From Spirochaetota bacterium (lineage in GTDB: Bacteria > Spirochaetota > UBA4802 > UBA5368), in assembly GCA_004297825.1 (NCBI GenBank), contig SCSX01000014.1:1-64000 (forward strand): a stretch of 64,000 nt of DNA, in the 5' to 3' direction. Position 1 is the first letter of the stretch; every line of letters starts with the position of its first letter. Below the pieces are notes generated by a model. It did not search any database. It saw only the letters and a program-made list of their open reading frames with translations, and was not told the origin of the DNA. The position numbers and the translations under genes are program-made. Below, one piece after another: positions 54,536 to 63,976 of this stretch.

Positions 54536-55345
54536 TTAATACGCCGCGGGCATCGACGAGAGCGGCGGGTCGTACCAGACCCTGTTCAGGTAAAGTCCGC
54601 AGGGCGGTGCCGTGATCCCGCCCGCGTCCCTGTCCCTTGCCAGCACTATGCCGTCCAGGTATTCCGGTTCCCGCCTCTCCCCGTGCATCTCGAGGAGCGT
54701 TCCGGCGATGCTCCGGACCATATTGTGAAGGAAGGCGTTGCCCTTGATCCTCATGACGACGAGCTCGTCCATCCTGGTGAACTCGATTTCGTCGACACGC
54801 CGCACGGTGTTTCCCTCGGCCGAGATTTTCTTGCAGAACGATTTAAAGTCATGTTCGCCGATAAGGCGGGATGCCACCCGACGCAGGTAGTCCGTGTCCA
54901 GGGGCTCGCGGAGCCACATTGCCCGGTGGATCATGAACGGGTTCCGCTGGGGGTGGTTGTGGATCAGGTACAGATACTCCCGTGCGATCGCCCGGTAACG
55001 GGCATGGAAATCCCCGGGGACCAGGTACGCATTCTTCACGGAGATGCTTTTCGGCAGCAACCCGTTAAGCCCCGCGCACATTCGTTTGAGCGGAATGTCG
55101 GTGGTATCGTCGAAATGGGCGATCTGGCAGTGGGCATGGACTCCGGCGTCGGTGCGTCCCGACCCCGTAACCCGCTTCTCCTGTCGCGTGAGCACCGCAA
55201 TGGCACGCTCGAGCTCGCCCTGGACAGTCAGCCCGCCAACCTGGACCTGCCATCCGTTATAGGCCGTCCCGTCATACTGTATGAGAAGGGCTATCCTGCG
55301 ACAGGGGGCGTCGGGGGCGCTTCCGGTTCCAGTTCCTTTTTCCAT
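54536..55345 (-). CDS. truA: tRNA pseudouridine(38-40) synthase
   Basis: TruA isomerises uridines 38-40 in the anticodon arm of tRNAs. The 269-residue protein contains IQYDGTAYNGWQVQ, the catalytic Asp in GSGRTDAGVHAHCQ, and RAIAREYLYLIHN. The C-terminal motif FLHNMVRSIAGTL is also typical. The start ATG lies 55 bases inside the end of the DUF2225 gene, with GGAAGA just before it; the first 15 residues are low in complexity and the real start could be later. Confidence 0.95.
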   Translation of the reverse strand: MEKGTGTGSAPDAPCRRIALLIQYDGTAYNGWQVQVGGLTVQGELERAIAVLTRQEKRVTGSGRTDAGVHAHCQIAHFDDTTDIPLKRMCAGLNGLLPKSISVKNAYLVPGDFHARYRAIAREYLYLIHNHPQRNPFMIHRAMWLREPLDTDYLRRVASRLIGEHDFKSFCKKISAEGNTVRRVDEIEFTRMDELVVMRIKGNAFLHNMVRSIAGTLLEMHGERREPEYLDGIVLARDRDAGGITAPPCGLYLNRVWYDPPLSSMPAAY

Positions 55346-56184
55346 TCTTCCAGCAGGGTGTTCATCCGGTCATAAAGGTCGCGGGTCATGTCTATCAGGG
55401 CGCCCGGCTTATTGCGGGATGACTTTCCGCTCCCAAACAGCCTGCTCAGGTAGCGCTTGGTGACCTCGAACTGATCGACGCGTTTGGCAATATCGGGTTC
55501 TTTAATTCCAATCTTCAGCGTCAGCGCCGCGATCATGTAAAGGATGCCCTCGTATCCCCAGTTCTTATCGATATCGGGTCCGATATGGCCCGCGGCTTCG
55601 AGGGACTCCCCGCCCTTCTGGGTGAGCTCGAGTATCTGCGGATAAAACTGGTAGGCCTTGTGGTAGAAAAAATCCGATATTTTCTGATACGGTTTATCCG
55701 GAACAAGCCTGGCAAGATCGCCGAACATCCACGCCGCCCGGATGCACGAGATGGCCTTCTTTATCGTCGGCGCCACATTTTTAACCCGAAAGGCATAACA
55801 GTCCACCGCAAGCAGGTACGATGCGGCCCCAAGCGGAAGGTCGCGATTGCTTTCAAAGCTCACATCGCCAAAAAACTTTTTAACGGAATTGATCCGCGCC
55901 TGCATGGTCGCCTTTATCTTGTCGGCCTCAGCGGGGGTAATAATGGCGAAATCCTTCGGATATGCGGTATAAAGGCACCTCGGGCATACGGTGAGGACGT
56001 ATGCAAGCGGGTAGATTACGCCCCATTTTTCATTTTTATCGTAGAGCCGCCTCAGCTCATCCGACAGCTTGCCGGCGATGAGCCGTCCCCCGCCGGTGAG
56101 CATTTCCTCTCGGTGGAACTCATTCCCGCACACCGGGCACTTGGTCGGGTCTTTCAGCCTGTAGGAGACCTTTTTTTCGTCCAT
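55291..56184 (-). CDS. DUF2225 family protein
   Basis: The 297-residue protein has two CxxC-type zinc-binding pairs: CPVCG near residue 18 and TVCPRCLYTAYPKDF near 66, the hallmark of DUF2225. A long TPR-like helical region follows, with RAAWMFGDLARLVPD and a C-terminal charged tail rich in Pro and Ala. The family occurs in Firmicutes and spirochaetes with no established function. It overlaps truA. Confidence 0.85.
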   Translation of the reverse strand: MDEKKVSYRLKDPTKCPVCGNEFHREEMLTGGGRLIAGKLSDELRRLYDKNEKWGVIYPLAYVLTVCPRCLYTAYPKDFAIITPAEADKIKATMQARINSVKKFFGDVSFESNRDLPLGAASYLLAVDCYAFRVKNVAPTIKKAISCIRAAWMFGDLARLVPDKPYQKISDFFYHKAYQFYPQILELTQKGGESLEAAGHIGPDIDKNWGYEGILYMIAALTLKIGIKEPDIAKRVDQFEVTKRYLSRLFGSGKSSRNKPGALIDMTRDLYDRMNTLLEEWKKELEPEAPPTPPVAG

Positions 56185-56378
56185 TTATAAATTCTTTGCC
56201 TAGTAGTAGTATTAAAGGATGAATTATTCCTATACCCCAGTATACTAATTATGCAATCAAAATTTTACCTGACCTGTTTATAAACAGGCAGGCCTAATTG
56301 CTTTTTTAGGACAATTTTTTATACAAAATGAACAAAAATATTACGATAATAAGAAAAATGCAGCACCCGAGGTTAATC

Positions 56379-57236
56379 ATGCGTGGGAAAATACTCATTA
56401 TCTTCTGCATCATCCTGTTCCAGGCGGTTGTCCATCCCGCTCCCGGGTTTGCCGTTTCGACCGCCGTAAAAACCCAATTTGATTACATGTTCACACTCGA
56501 TGTTCTGCGCAATCTGAGGATTTTCATCGAAAATTTCGGAACCGAAGAACAAAAGACAAAATACGAAGAAATTAAAAAGCTGTTCAATGACGCCTCGGAA
56601 AGCTACTATGCGCAGAGTTTTTCGGTTTCGCATCAGAAATACTTTGGGGTTAAGGAGCGGCTTTCCGAGCTGCTTGAAATCATAGCCGGTGCATATCTCA
56701 AGAGAACCAGGGAAATTCTCGATTCAACGTCAAAAAACTCGTTCGATATCATTCTCAAGTACGGAAAAAACTCCGGTTTGAAAAAATATCTGTCCATGCC
56801 GTACGATCCCATCGAAGGAATAAAACCCATCAAGGAAGATGAATATCACTTTTTCTACGACAAGGAAGCGATTGAAACCTACCTTCGTTCCGGTTATAAA
56901 CGACTCGAGCTGGCAAAATCCGTCTTCGAGGACCCAGAGCTGAAAATCGTGAAGGAAAAAAAGAACAAGACCTCGAGTAATCTTGACTTTATAATTGATC
57001 GCTACTGGAAAACAATCAGCAATTGCCGGGTGGCAAAGCAATATGGTATTGAAATTCACAAAATATTGAAAATCAACATGATCGGGGAAATTCTCAGAAA
57101 ATACAATCTTACTTCACAGGCTCTTTCACCGATATTCGACGACAGGATACCGGAAGAATACAAGATTGATGCGAACGACAATCTGCGATTGATACATTCC
57201 ATAGAAAAGGAACGCTTGACGAAGAAAACAAAATAG
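56379..57236 (+). CDS. exported protein of unknown function
   Basis: The 285-residue product begins MRGKILIIFCIILFQAVVHPAPGFA, a signal peptide. I choose this ATG because GAGG lies six bases upstream; an earlier ATG (56328) gives 17 extra residues. The mature protein is helical, basic and AT-rich, with two Lys-rich stretches and no recognised domain. It is the only plus-strand gene between DUF2225 and the ribosomal operon and ends at a terminator shared with rplQ. Confidence 0.72.
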   Translation: MRGKILIIFCIILFQAVVHPAPGFAVSTAVKTQFDYMFTLDVLRNLRIFIENFGTEEQKTKYEEIKKLFNDASESYYAQSFSVSHQKYFGVKERLSELLEIIAGAYLKRTREILDSTSKNSFDIILKYGKNSGLKKYLSMPYDPIEGIKPIKEDEYHFFYDKEAIETYLRSGYKRLELAKSVFEDPELKIVKEKKNKTSSNLDFIIDRYWKTISNCRVAKQYGIEIHKILKINMIGEILRKYNLTSQALSPIFDDRIPEEYKIDANDNLRLIHSIEKERLTKKTK

Positions 57237-57260
57237 AAATACTTTTTTCGGGTAAAAATA

Positions 57261-57290
57261 AAAAAAGCCCCGGACAAGCGGGGCTTTTTT
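57261..57290. terminator. bidirectional intrinsic terminator
   Basis: AAAAAAGCCCCG and CGGGGCTTTTTT form a 12-bp stem with a 6-base loop. It serves the exported protein gene (plus) and the ribosomal operon ending at rplQ (minus). Confidence 0.92.
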
Positions 57291-57306
57291 AATCAATAGC
57301 TAACGG

Positions 57307-57774
57307 CTATTTCTCTTTGCTTTCCTTGGGTTCCTTCTTTTTCTTCGTCTTTTCCTTTGATTTATCGGCGCCCTTGGCAGATTCCGCTTTCCTTTCAACC
57401 AACTCGACAATCGCCATCTCCGCCGCGTCGCCGGGGCGTCTGCCTAAAAGGTAAAGCCGGGTATAGCCGCCGTTCCGCGCCTGAAAGCGAATCGCAATAT
57501 CCTCGAAAAGTTTTTTTACAACATCGCGATTTTTAACGATGCGCATGACCATTCTCTTGTTATGAAGCTTTTTCCCGGCTTCGGCTTCCGCAAGGGAAAG
57601 ATTGTTTTTCGCCCTGGTGATGAGTTTCTCGGAAATCTTTTTCAATTCCCGGCCTTTTTGCTTTGTAGTGACGATGCGTTCTTCCTGCAGCAAAGATGTC
57701 ACCATGTTCGAAAACATGGCCTTTCTGTGTGAATGGGTTCTCCCAAGCTGGCGTACGCTGTTCTTGTGTCTCAT
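57307..57774 (-). CDS. rplQ: 50S ribosomal protein L17
   Basis: The 155-residue protein begins MRHKNSVRQLGRTHSHRKAMFSNM, the L17 signature. The last 30 residues form a Lys/Glu tail (KSKEKTKKKKEPKESKEK) beyond the usual length of about 120-130 residues. It is the last gene of the operon. Confidence 0.97.
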   Translation of the reverse strand: MRHKNSVRQLGRTHSHRKAMFSNMVTSLLQEERIVTTKQKGRELKKISEKLITRAKNNLSLAEAEAGKKLHNKRMVMRIVKNRDVVKKLFEDIAIRFQARNGGYTRLYLLGRRPGDAAEMAIVELVERKAESAKGADKSKEKTKKKKEPKESKEK

Positions 57775-57785
57775 CGCTATGCTCC

Positions 57786-58751
57786 TTACTCTTTCAAGCC
57801 CAGGCTGAGATGGTTCGATTCCAACTTGCCCTTGATTTCCTTGATAACCTGATCGCTAAAATGTTTCGATTTTCTCAATTCGTCCTCGGTCTTACGCACC
57901 AGGCTCTCAAGATCATGTATCTCAAGGCTCTTGAGGGTATTGTAAGATCTCACCGAGAGTTCCAGGTCATCGATCGATTTGAGCAGCATGCTCTTGATCT
58001 TTTCGATGCTTTCATCGACCACCTCGGCCTCTTCCTCAATCTCTTCCTCGAAATTGATGAAAATGGTCATATGGTCTTTAATGATCTTCGCGGCCTGCGC
58101 GAGCGCATCGTCCGGTGTTATGGATCCATCGGTCCATATTTCCAGGATCAGCTTATCATAGTCCGTGCGCTGTCCGACCCGCGTATCCTCGACCTTAACA
58201 TTGACCTTTCTCACCGGGGTATAGATCGCATCTATGGGAATGACCCCAATGCTTTCCGTATTCCCTTTATTCAATTCCGCGGGCACATAGCCACGGCCCC
58301 TTTCAATTTGAACTTCAATATCGATCTTCGCTTTTTCGGAAAGAGTCGCTATTTTCAATTCAGGGTTGAGAACCTCGATATCGGAATCCACGTTAAAATC
58401 TGCGCCCGATAAGTCACCGGACCCTTCTTTAATAACATGCAGCACCTTCGGTAATTCACCGAAATATTTAATGCGCATTTTCTTAAAATTAAGGATTAGC
58501 CTGGTAATATCCTCGTAAATGCCATCTATCGTAAAAAATTCGTGAGGCACGCCCTCGATTTTGATAGCGGTGATCGCCGCACCTTCTATAGACGACATCA
58601 ATACCCTGCGCAGGGAATTGCCTATGGTAAGACCATATCCCTTCTCGAAGGGCTCGGCGACGAATCTCCCGTAGTTTTGCTGCAATTCATCATGCTCAAA
58701 TACTATTTTGCTCGGTCGCTTGAAACCCTTTAAAAGGTTTTTCGAAGCCAT
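57786..58751 (-). CDS. rpoA: RNA polymerase alpha subunit
   Basis: The 321-residue protein is started at MASKNLLKGFKRPSK, where homologues begin. The N-terminal dimerisation domain includes GYGLTIGNSLRRVLMSSIEGAAI, and the C-terminal domain contains the ELSVRSYNTLKSLEIHDLESLV helix pair that contacts DNA UP elements. It follows rpsD and precedes rplQ. Confidence 0.98.
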   Translation of the reverse strand: MASKNLLKGFKRPSKIVFEHDELQQNYGRFVAEPFEKGYGLTIGNSLRRVLMSSIEGAAITAIKIEGVPHEFFTIDGIYEDITRLILNFKKMRIKYFGELPKVLHVIKEGSGDLSGADFNVDSDIEVLNPELKIATLSEKAKIDIEVQIERGRGYVPAELNKGNTESIGVIPIDAIYTPVRKVNVKVEDTRVGQRTDYDKLILEIWTDGSITPDDALAQAAKIIKDHMTIFINFEEEIEEEAEVVDESIEKIKSMLLKSIDDLELSVRSYNTLKSLEIHDLESLVRKTEDELRKSKHFSDQVIKEIKGKLESNHLSLGLKE

Positions 58752-58815
58752 TATAACCTCCAGTTGATACCGTCCCAGGCATATTCTCAATATGACTGCG
58801 ACATGCTACCGGCTA

Positions 58816-59445
58816 CTACTTGGAATACAACTCAACCACCATCTGCTCGTTGAAAGTGACAGTGAGATCCTGTCTGGTGGGCATTCTTAGAATTTTTCCC
58901 TTTTTGTTCTCGTAGTCAACCTCGATCCACTCGGGTACGGCGCTGAGCGCCTTGGCCAATTTAATCGAATCTTCCATTGTAACATTCGATTTGAATTTTT
59001 CGTCGATCTCGATTACCGCGCCGGCCTTGACCCTGAATGATGGAATATTAACGATCGTCCCATTCACGGTAATATGGCCGTGCTGAACCAGCTGACGAGC
59101 CTGCATCCTGGAGGACGCAAAACCCGCGCGATAGATAGTGTTGTCCAATCGACGCTCGAGCAATGACATCATGTTATCGCCCGTAACCCCCTTGCTGCTG
59201 GAGGCCTCTTCGAATATCAGTCTGAATTGCTTTTCGAGCATTCCATAATGACGTTTGATCTTCTGCTTTTCACGAAGCTGTACGCCGTATTCGGACAGTT
59301 TTCCCCGGCGTTTGCGAGGCGGTCCGGGCGGATATTTCTTCTTCTTCACTGCGCATTTGTCCGTGAGACAACGTTGCCCTTTCAGGAAAAGCGGCGTCAT
59401 TTCCCTTCTGCATAGCTTACATGATGGTCCGATATATTTTGCCAT
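58816..59445 (-). CDS. rpsD: 30S ribosomal protein S4
   Basis: The 209-residue protein starts MAKYIGPSCKLCRREM with zinc-type cysteines (CKLC and a later C), and ends with the S4 RNA-binding domain LERRLDNTIYRAGFASSR and VQHGHITVNG. It binds 16S rRNA early in assembly and often represses the alpha operon. Confidence 0.98.
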   Translation of the reverse strand: MAKYIGPSCKLCRREMTPLFLKGQRCLTDKCAVKKKKYPPGPPRKRRGKLSEYGVQLREKQKIKRHYGMLEKQFRLIFEEASSSKGVTGDNMMSLLERRLDNTIYRAGFASSRMQARQLVQHGHITVNGTIVNIPSFRVKAGAVIEIDEKFKSNVTMEDSIKLAKALSAVPEWIEVDYENKKGKILRMPTRQDLTVTFNEQMVVELYSK

Positions 59446-59461
59446 TATATCCTCGCTTACA

Positions 59462-59848
59462 TTAGACTCTTCTGCGTTTCGGCGGTCTGCAACCGTTGTG
59501 CGGAATAGGAGTCATGTCCTTGATCTTAGTAATAGTAAGTCCGCTCTGAGAAAGGGATCGTATCGCAGCCTCCCTTCCAATCCCCGGCCCCTTAACCAGG
59601 ACCTCTATGCTGCGAACGCCTGCCGAATCGATGGCCTTTTGAGCGGCAACCTTTGCGGCCGTTTGCGCGGCGAAGGGAGTTGATTTTCTGGAGCCGCGAA
59701 AACCCTCACCCCCGGAAGAGGCCCATGATATCACATTCCCCTGCATATCCGTCAGGGTGATTATCGTATTATTATAGGTGGCCTGAATAAAAGCTTTCCC
59801 CACCGGGACATTCTTCTTTTCCTTTTTTTTAACCTTTTTTTGCTTCAC
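59462..59848 (-). CDS. rpsK: 30S ribosomal protein S11
   Basis: The 128-residue protein contains [32 protein letters not shown] and the closing [12 protein letters not shown]. It belongs to the alpha operon (rpsM-rpsK-rpsD-rpoA-rplQ). Confidence 0.98.
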   Translation of the reverse strand: MKQKKVKKKEKKNVPVGKAFIQATYNNTIITLTDMQGNVISWASSGGEGFRGSRKSTPFAAQTAAKVAAQKAIDSAGVRSIEVLVKGPGIGREAAIRSLSQSGLTITKIKDMTPIPHNGCRPPKRRRV

Positions 59849-59860
59849 GGATATATCTCC

Positions 59861-60235
59861 TTATTTCGTCTTTTTCTTACCCATGAGCGGTTTTCGGTTT
59901 CCCTTGCGTGTATGGGCGTTATTTTTCGTATTCTGCCCGCGAACCGGCAATCCTCTCCGATGCCTGATGCCACGGTAACATCCAATATCCATAAGTCGTT
60001 TTATATTCATCGCGACCTCGGTGCGCAGGTCGCCTTCGACTTTGAAATTTTTTTCTATCGCCTGCCGAAGATAGCTGATCTCCTCGTCGGTGAGGTCCTT
60101 GACCCTGGTATTGGGATCAACTTTCGTCTCGGCGATGATCTTCTTGGCTGTAGAAGGACCAATGCCGTAGATATAGGTCAAAGCTACTTCCACCCTTTTT
60201 ACGTTTGGTAAATCGACACCGGAAATACGAGCCAT
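59861..60235 (-). CDS. rpsM: 30S ribosomal protein S13
   Basis: The 124-residue protein starts [21 protein letters not shown] and carries the H2TH segment and the C-terminal [20 protein letters not shown]. It contacts tRNA and 16S rRNA in the head of the small subunit. Confidence 0.98.
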   Translation of the reverse strand: MARISGVDLPNVKRVEVALTYIYGIGPSTAKKIIAETKVDPNTRVKDLTDEEISYLRQAIEKNFKVEGDLRTEVAMNIKRLMDIGCYRGIRHRRGLPVRGQNTKNNAHTRKGNRKPLMGKKKTK

Positions 60236-60255
60236 AACTATCCTCTCAAGAATCC

Positions 60256-60384
60256 TTATTTAGCAGTTCTCTTCTTCTGACGTTGCTTGTGCCTGGGGTT
60301 AGAACAAATTACGCGCACAACCCCGTGTCGCTTGATAACCTTGCACTCGCTGCATATTTTTTTCACGGACACACGAACTTTCAT
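60256..60384 (-). CDS. rpmJ: 50S ribosomal protein L36
   Basis: The 42-residue protein [20 protein letters not shown]... has the zinc-ribbon ligands C11, C14, C27 and H32. The frame continues upstream, but L36 begins at this ATG. Confidence 0.95.
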   Translation of the reverse strand: MKVRVSVKKICSECKVIKRHGVVRVICSNPRHKQRQKKRTAK

Positions 60385-60409
60385 TGTCTGCCTCTTTTTG
60401 CAAACTCGT

Positions 60410-60628
60410 TTATTTCGATCGAAACGTGATACGTCCCCTGCTGAGATCATACGGTGACAATTCAACCGTAACGCGATCCCCCGGCAATATCCTAATATAG
60501 TGCATTCTCATTTTTCCGGAAATATGCGCAAGCACCAGGTGCCCATTATCGAGCTTGACTCTGAACATCGCATTCGGAAGCGGTTCAACCACCACTCCTT
60601 CAACCTCAATGGGTTCCTCTTTGGGCAT
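60410..60628 (-). CDS. infA: translation initiation factor IF-1
   Basis: The 72-residue OB-fold protein contains [36 protein letters not shown] and the final [10 protein letters not shown]. It acts with IF-2 and IF-3 on the small subunit. It lies between map and rpmJ as in many bacteria. Confidence 0.98.
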   Translation of the reverse strand: MPKEEPIEVEGVVVEPLPNAMFRVKLDNGHLVLAHISGKMRMHYIRILPGDRVTVELSPYDLSRGRITFRSK

Positions 60629-60640
60629 TCTATTTACTTC

Positions 60641-61429
60641 CTAATTAAAGGTTTTACCCCTGGTTAAAATTATCGGCGCTTCTTCGAGGACAGCGACCGT
60701 ATGTTCAAAATGCGCCGATAAACTCCCGTCCCTCGTAACGACCGTCCACCCATCATCGAGTACCTTAACTTCCCACCCCCCGGCGTTAATCATTGGCTCG
60801 ATCGCAAACACCATTCCTTCCTTAAGACGAGGTCCTCGGGAGGGGGGTCCATAATTGGGAATCGAGGGCTCTTCGTGAAGATTTCTCCCGATTCCGTGTC
60901 CGACAAATTCATGCACAGGGGAATAGCCAAATGCGATCACATGCTGCTCGATCGCATACGATATATCGGAGACCCTGTTTCCTACCCTGCACAACTCGAT
61001 TCCCTTGTAAAGCGAACCCCGGGTAGCCTGTAATAATTGGTGTACGTTGTCTTCGGCTCGCCCGGCAATAAACGTTCGCGCGGTATCCCCATAAAACCCA
61101 TTGAAATATACACCTACGTCAACGCCTATAATATCTCCCTCATTCAGCCTGATACTCTTCTGGGGGATGCCATGAACGACTATCTCATTTATTGAAGTAC
61201 ATACCGACGCCGGAAAGCCTTTGTACCCTAGAAACGCCGGCTTCGCCCCGCGTGCCTTAATCACCCGGTTGGCGAGATCGTCAATTTCCGCTGTGCTGGT
61301 TCCGATGTCAATAATATTTTCAATTTCGTCAAGAACCGCAGCCGCGATCAGACAGGCTTCTTCAATCTTCTTGATCTGCTCACGGTTGTATGTATAGATC
61401 CCAACGCCGGTATTGAATGTATAACTCAG
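60641..61429 (-). CDS. map: methionine aminopeptidase type I, probable CUG start
   Basis: Map removes the initiator methionine. The conserved coding extends upstream of the GTG at 61264 with the family N-terminus (IYTYNREQIKKIEEACLIAA, then STAEIDDLANRVIKARGAKPAF). No ATG, GTG or TTG occurs in this frame upstream of that GTG back into secY. The best candidate is CTG at 61427-61429, which overlaps the secY TGA and follows AAGGGAAGATA; this gives 262 residues, the normal length. An ATC at 61399 is the alternative. Metal ligands fit the family: IIGVDVGVYFNGFYGDTARTF (two Asp), GHGIGRNLHEEPSIPNYG (His), and two Glu near the C-terminus (MVFAIEP, SAHFEHTVAV). Confidence 0.85.
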   Translation of the reverse strand: MSYTFNTGVGIYTYNREQIKKIEEACLIAAAVLDEIENIIDIGTSTAEIDDLANRVIKARGAKPAFLGYKGFPASVCTSINEIVVHGIPQKSIRLNEGDIIGVDVGVYFNGFYGDTARTFIAGRAEDNVHQLLQATRGSLYKGIELCRVGNRVSDISYAIEQHVIAFGYSPVHEFVGHGIGRNLHEEPSIPNYGPPSRGPRLKEGMVFAIEPMINAGGWEVKVLDDGWTVVTRDGSLSAHFEHTVAVLEEAPIILTRGKTFN

Positions 61430-62766
61430 TATCTTCCCTTGATCCTTCCCTTTTTGATAAACCCATCGTAGTGACGCATCAGCAATTGCGATTCAATCTG
61501 CTTCAGGGTGTCGAGCGCAACACCTACGATGATAAGCATGGATGTGCCGCCAAAAAGATAAGCCATCTCGTGCGATACTTCCTCTGGCCAGATATTTATA
61601 ATAAAATCCGGCATCACTGCGATGAGCGCCAGGAAGATCGATCCTGAGAGGGTTATTCTGTTAAGGATTCTCATTATAAAATCAGAGGTATTTTTCCCGG
61701 GGCGTATCCCTGGGATGAATCCGCCGTATTTTTTCAAGTTCTCGGCAATATCGACAGGATTAAACTGGATGGCCGTGTAAAAATAGCAGAAAAACACTAT
61801 CAGCATTCCGTATGTGAACATATACACGCCGTGTCCTGGAGAAAGCCAGTATTGGATTTTGTTCATGATCGCGTACTTGCTACCGCCAAGCATGTTGCTG
61901 ATCTGAGCCGGGAATAGTATTATCGATGATGCAAATATTATTGGTATGACGCCTGCCGCGTTGACACGAAGCGGGATGGCCTGAGATGTCATTTGAACCA
62001 TGCGTCGTCCGACGACCCTTTTACCGTATTGAACCGGTATTTTCCTGACGCCAAGAGTGAGCAATATTGACGCAGCAACCACCCCTACGAACAAACCCAG
62101 AAGAATGATGCCGATAATCGGATCGCTCCTGGAAATTATCCTGTTCATGGTGTCCATGAAAGCCGCCGGAACACGAACGACAATACCGGCGAATATTATC
62201 AGGGAGATGCCATTCCCGATTCCCTTTTCGGTAATCTGTTCACCAAGCCACATCAGAATCATTGTTCCCGTTGTTACGGTCAGGACAGAAATAATCACAA
62301 ACCCGATGCCGCTTTCGACCACTACCGGCCCCTTCGGCGACTGCATGTTTTTCATCCAAACCGTAAGTCCAAATGACTGTATGGCGCAAAGCAAAACCGT
62401 GCCGTAGCGCGTATAGGTGTTAATTTTTTTGTATCCTTCGGCACCCTCTTTGGCAAGCCGCTCGAGGGTCGGTATGACTATCGTAAGCAGTTGCATAATA
62501 ATAGAGGCCGAAATGTAGGGCATTATGCCAAGGGCAAAAATTGTGAACCGCTTGAGAGCCCCGCCTGCAAAAAGGTCAAAAAAATCCAGCAGGCCTCCCT
62601 GTGCGCTTTTTGCCGCCTGCTCGAAATAAGATTTTAGTGCCTCAACATTGATACCGGGAATCGGTATGTGAGCGCCCATCCTGTAGACAATAAGAACAAG
62701 AAGGGTAAACAGCACCCTTTTCCTGAGCTCAGGAATTTTAAAAATATTAATTACAGCGCTCGCCAT
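61426..62766 (-). CDS. secY: preprotein translocase subunit SecY
   Basis: SecY is the protein-conducting pore of the Sec translocase. The 446-residue protein has ten predicted membrane segments. Family motifs include LVLIVYRMGAHIPIPGI near the N-terminus, LQLLTIVIPTLERL, and the C-terminal GFIPGIRPGKNTSDFI. Its TGA overlaps the putative CUG start of map. rplO lies upstream. Confidence 0.98.
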   Translation of the reverse strand: MASAVINIFKIPELRKRVLFTLLVLIVYRMGAHIPIPGINVEALKSYFEQAAKSAQGGLLDFFDLFAGGALKRFTIFALGIMPYISASIIMQLLTIVIPTLERLAKEGAEGYKKINTYTRYGTVLLCAIQSFGLTVWMKNMQSPKGPVVVESGIGFVIISVLTVTTGTMILMWLGEQITEKGIGNGISLIIFAGIVVRVPAAFMDTMNRIISRSDPIIGIILLGLFVGVVAASILLTLGVRKIPVQYGKRVVGRRMVQMTSQAIPLRVNAAGVIPIIFASSIILFPAQISNMLGGSKYAIMNKIQYWLSPGHGVYMFTYGMLIVFFCYFYTAIQFNPVDIAENLKKYGGFIPGIRPGKNTSDFIMRILNRITLSGSIFLALIAVMPDFIINIWPEEVSHEMAYLFGGTSMLIIVGVALDTLKQIESQLLMRHYDGFIKKGRIKGRY

Positions 62767-62781
62767 TTCTTCCTCTTCGCT

Positions 62782-63237
62782 CTATTGCTGGGTCTTCAGC
62801 GCAATTCTTGCAAGCGCGGTCCCGCCCGCCTTTTGAATCTTATCCCTGGCTGTTGCCGAATACGCGTCGGCATAAATCTTGATCGCCTTAGCGATTGCGC
62901 CGGTTCCAAGTATCTTTATCAATTCATTCTCTTTTTTTACGAGCCCATGAGCGACCAATGCCGCAGGAGTGATCTCTTCCACATTCATCTTCGCGAGCTG
63001 GGCCAGATTGATAATCTGGTATTCAGTCTTGAAATTATTGTTAAAACCCCTCTTGGGAACACGCCTCTGCAAAGGCATCTGGCCGCCTTCAAACCACGGA
63101 CGCCTCTTGGCGCCTGAACGCGACATCTGACCTTTCTGTCCCCTGCAGCTTGTCTTCCCATGACCGCTGCTCATGCCACGACCAACTCTTTTGGCTTTCT
63201 TGATATATGACGGTTTTTTTAATCCAACAAGCTCCAT
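62782..63237 (-). CDS. rplO: 50S ribosomal protein L15
   Basis: The 151-residue protein contains the Gly-rich GRGMSSGHGKTSCRGQKGQMSR and the FEGGQMPLQRRVPKRGF signature. It sits in the spc-type order rpsE-rpmD-rplO-secY. Confidence 0.97.
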   Translation of the reverse strand: MELVGLKKPSYIKKAKRVGRGMSSGHGKTSCRGQKGQMSRSGAKRRPWFEGGQMPLQRRVPKRGFNNNFKTEYQIINLAQLAKMNVEEITPAALVAHGLVKKENELIKILGTGAIAKAIKIYADAYSATARDKIQKAGGTALARIALKTQQ

Positions 63238-63250
63238 AATACCCGCTCTC

Positions 63251-63436
63251 TTATTTGATCTCAGTTACTTCCACAAGATGCTTCACTACATCAATCATCC
63301 CGCGGATCACGGGAGTTTCTTCATGTTCACGCTCGGAATTAACCTTGCGAAGACCAAGTGCCCGCAGTGTCGCCTTCTGCTTCGGTTTTTTATGAGCTGT
63401 GCTTCTTAATTGTTTAATTTTGATCTTGCGTATCAT
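63251..63436 (-). CDS. rpmD: 50S ribosomal protein L30
   Basis: The 61-residue protein starts MIRKIKIKQLRSTAHKKPKQ and has ATLRALGLRKVN and RGMIDVVKHLVEV, all L30-typical. Confidence 0.97.
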   Translation of the reverse strand: MIRKIKIKQLRSTAHKKPKQKATLRALGLRKVNSEREHEETPVIRGMIDVVKHLVEVTEIK

Positions 63437-63448
63437 AGTATTTCCCTT

Positions 63449-63964
63449 CTACGCTTCCCAGAGTTTATTGAGGGGAATCTCCCGGAGGTCCGCAACTTCT
63501 TTGAGACTACGGAGCTGCTGGAGGCCGTCTATGGTGGCTTTTACCAGGTTGAGAGGATTTCTGGAGCCCTGCGCCTTCGTGAGCACATCGGAAATTCCAG
63601 CCCTTTCAATAACTGCGCGTACCGAGGCCCCTGCAATTATTCCCGTTCCGGGAGTGGCCGGTTTAAGAATGACCGTAGTCGCCTTGAACCTGCCTATCAC
63701 CGCATGAGGAATCGTGTGCTTTTGGCGCTTGACCTCATAAACATTCTTTTTCGCGCTTTCGACGCTTTTACGGATCGCATCGGGAACCTCGTTTGCCTTT
63801 CCAAAACCGACCCCGATATGCCCGTTGGCATCCCCCACTACTGATAAGGCGTTGAATGAAAATCGACGTCCGCCTTTCACCACTTTAGCGACACGGTTGA
63901 TGGATACAACTTTTTCGACCAGTTCCAAACCGTCAGTTTTAATTTTTTTCCTTTGAAGCTTCAT
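63449..63964 (-). CDS. rpsE: 30S ribosomal protein S5
   Basis: The 171-residue protein contains [41 protein letters not shown] and the [23 protein letters not shown]-binding part. It follows rplR. Confidence 0.98.
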   Translation of the reverse strand: MKLQRKKIKTDGLELVEKVVSINRVAKVVKGGRRFSFNALSVVGDANGHIGVGFGKANEVPDAIRKSVESAKKNVYEVKRQKHTIPHAVIGRFKATTVILKPATPGTGIIAGASVRAVIERAGISDVLTKAQGSRNPLNLVKATIDGLQQLRSLKEVADLREIPLNKLWEA

Positions 63965-63976
63965 GCGATATCACCC

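Noticed and set aside
60641-61264. GTG at 61264 as the map start
   Set aside because: It would remove conserved N-terminal sequence that is plainly in frame upstream.
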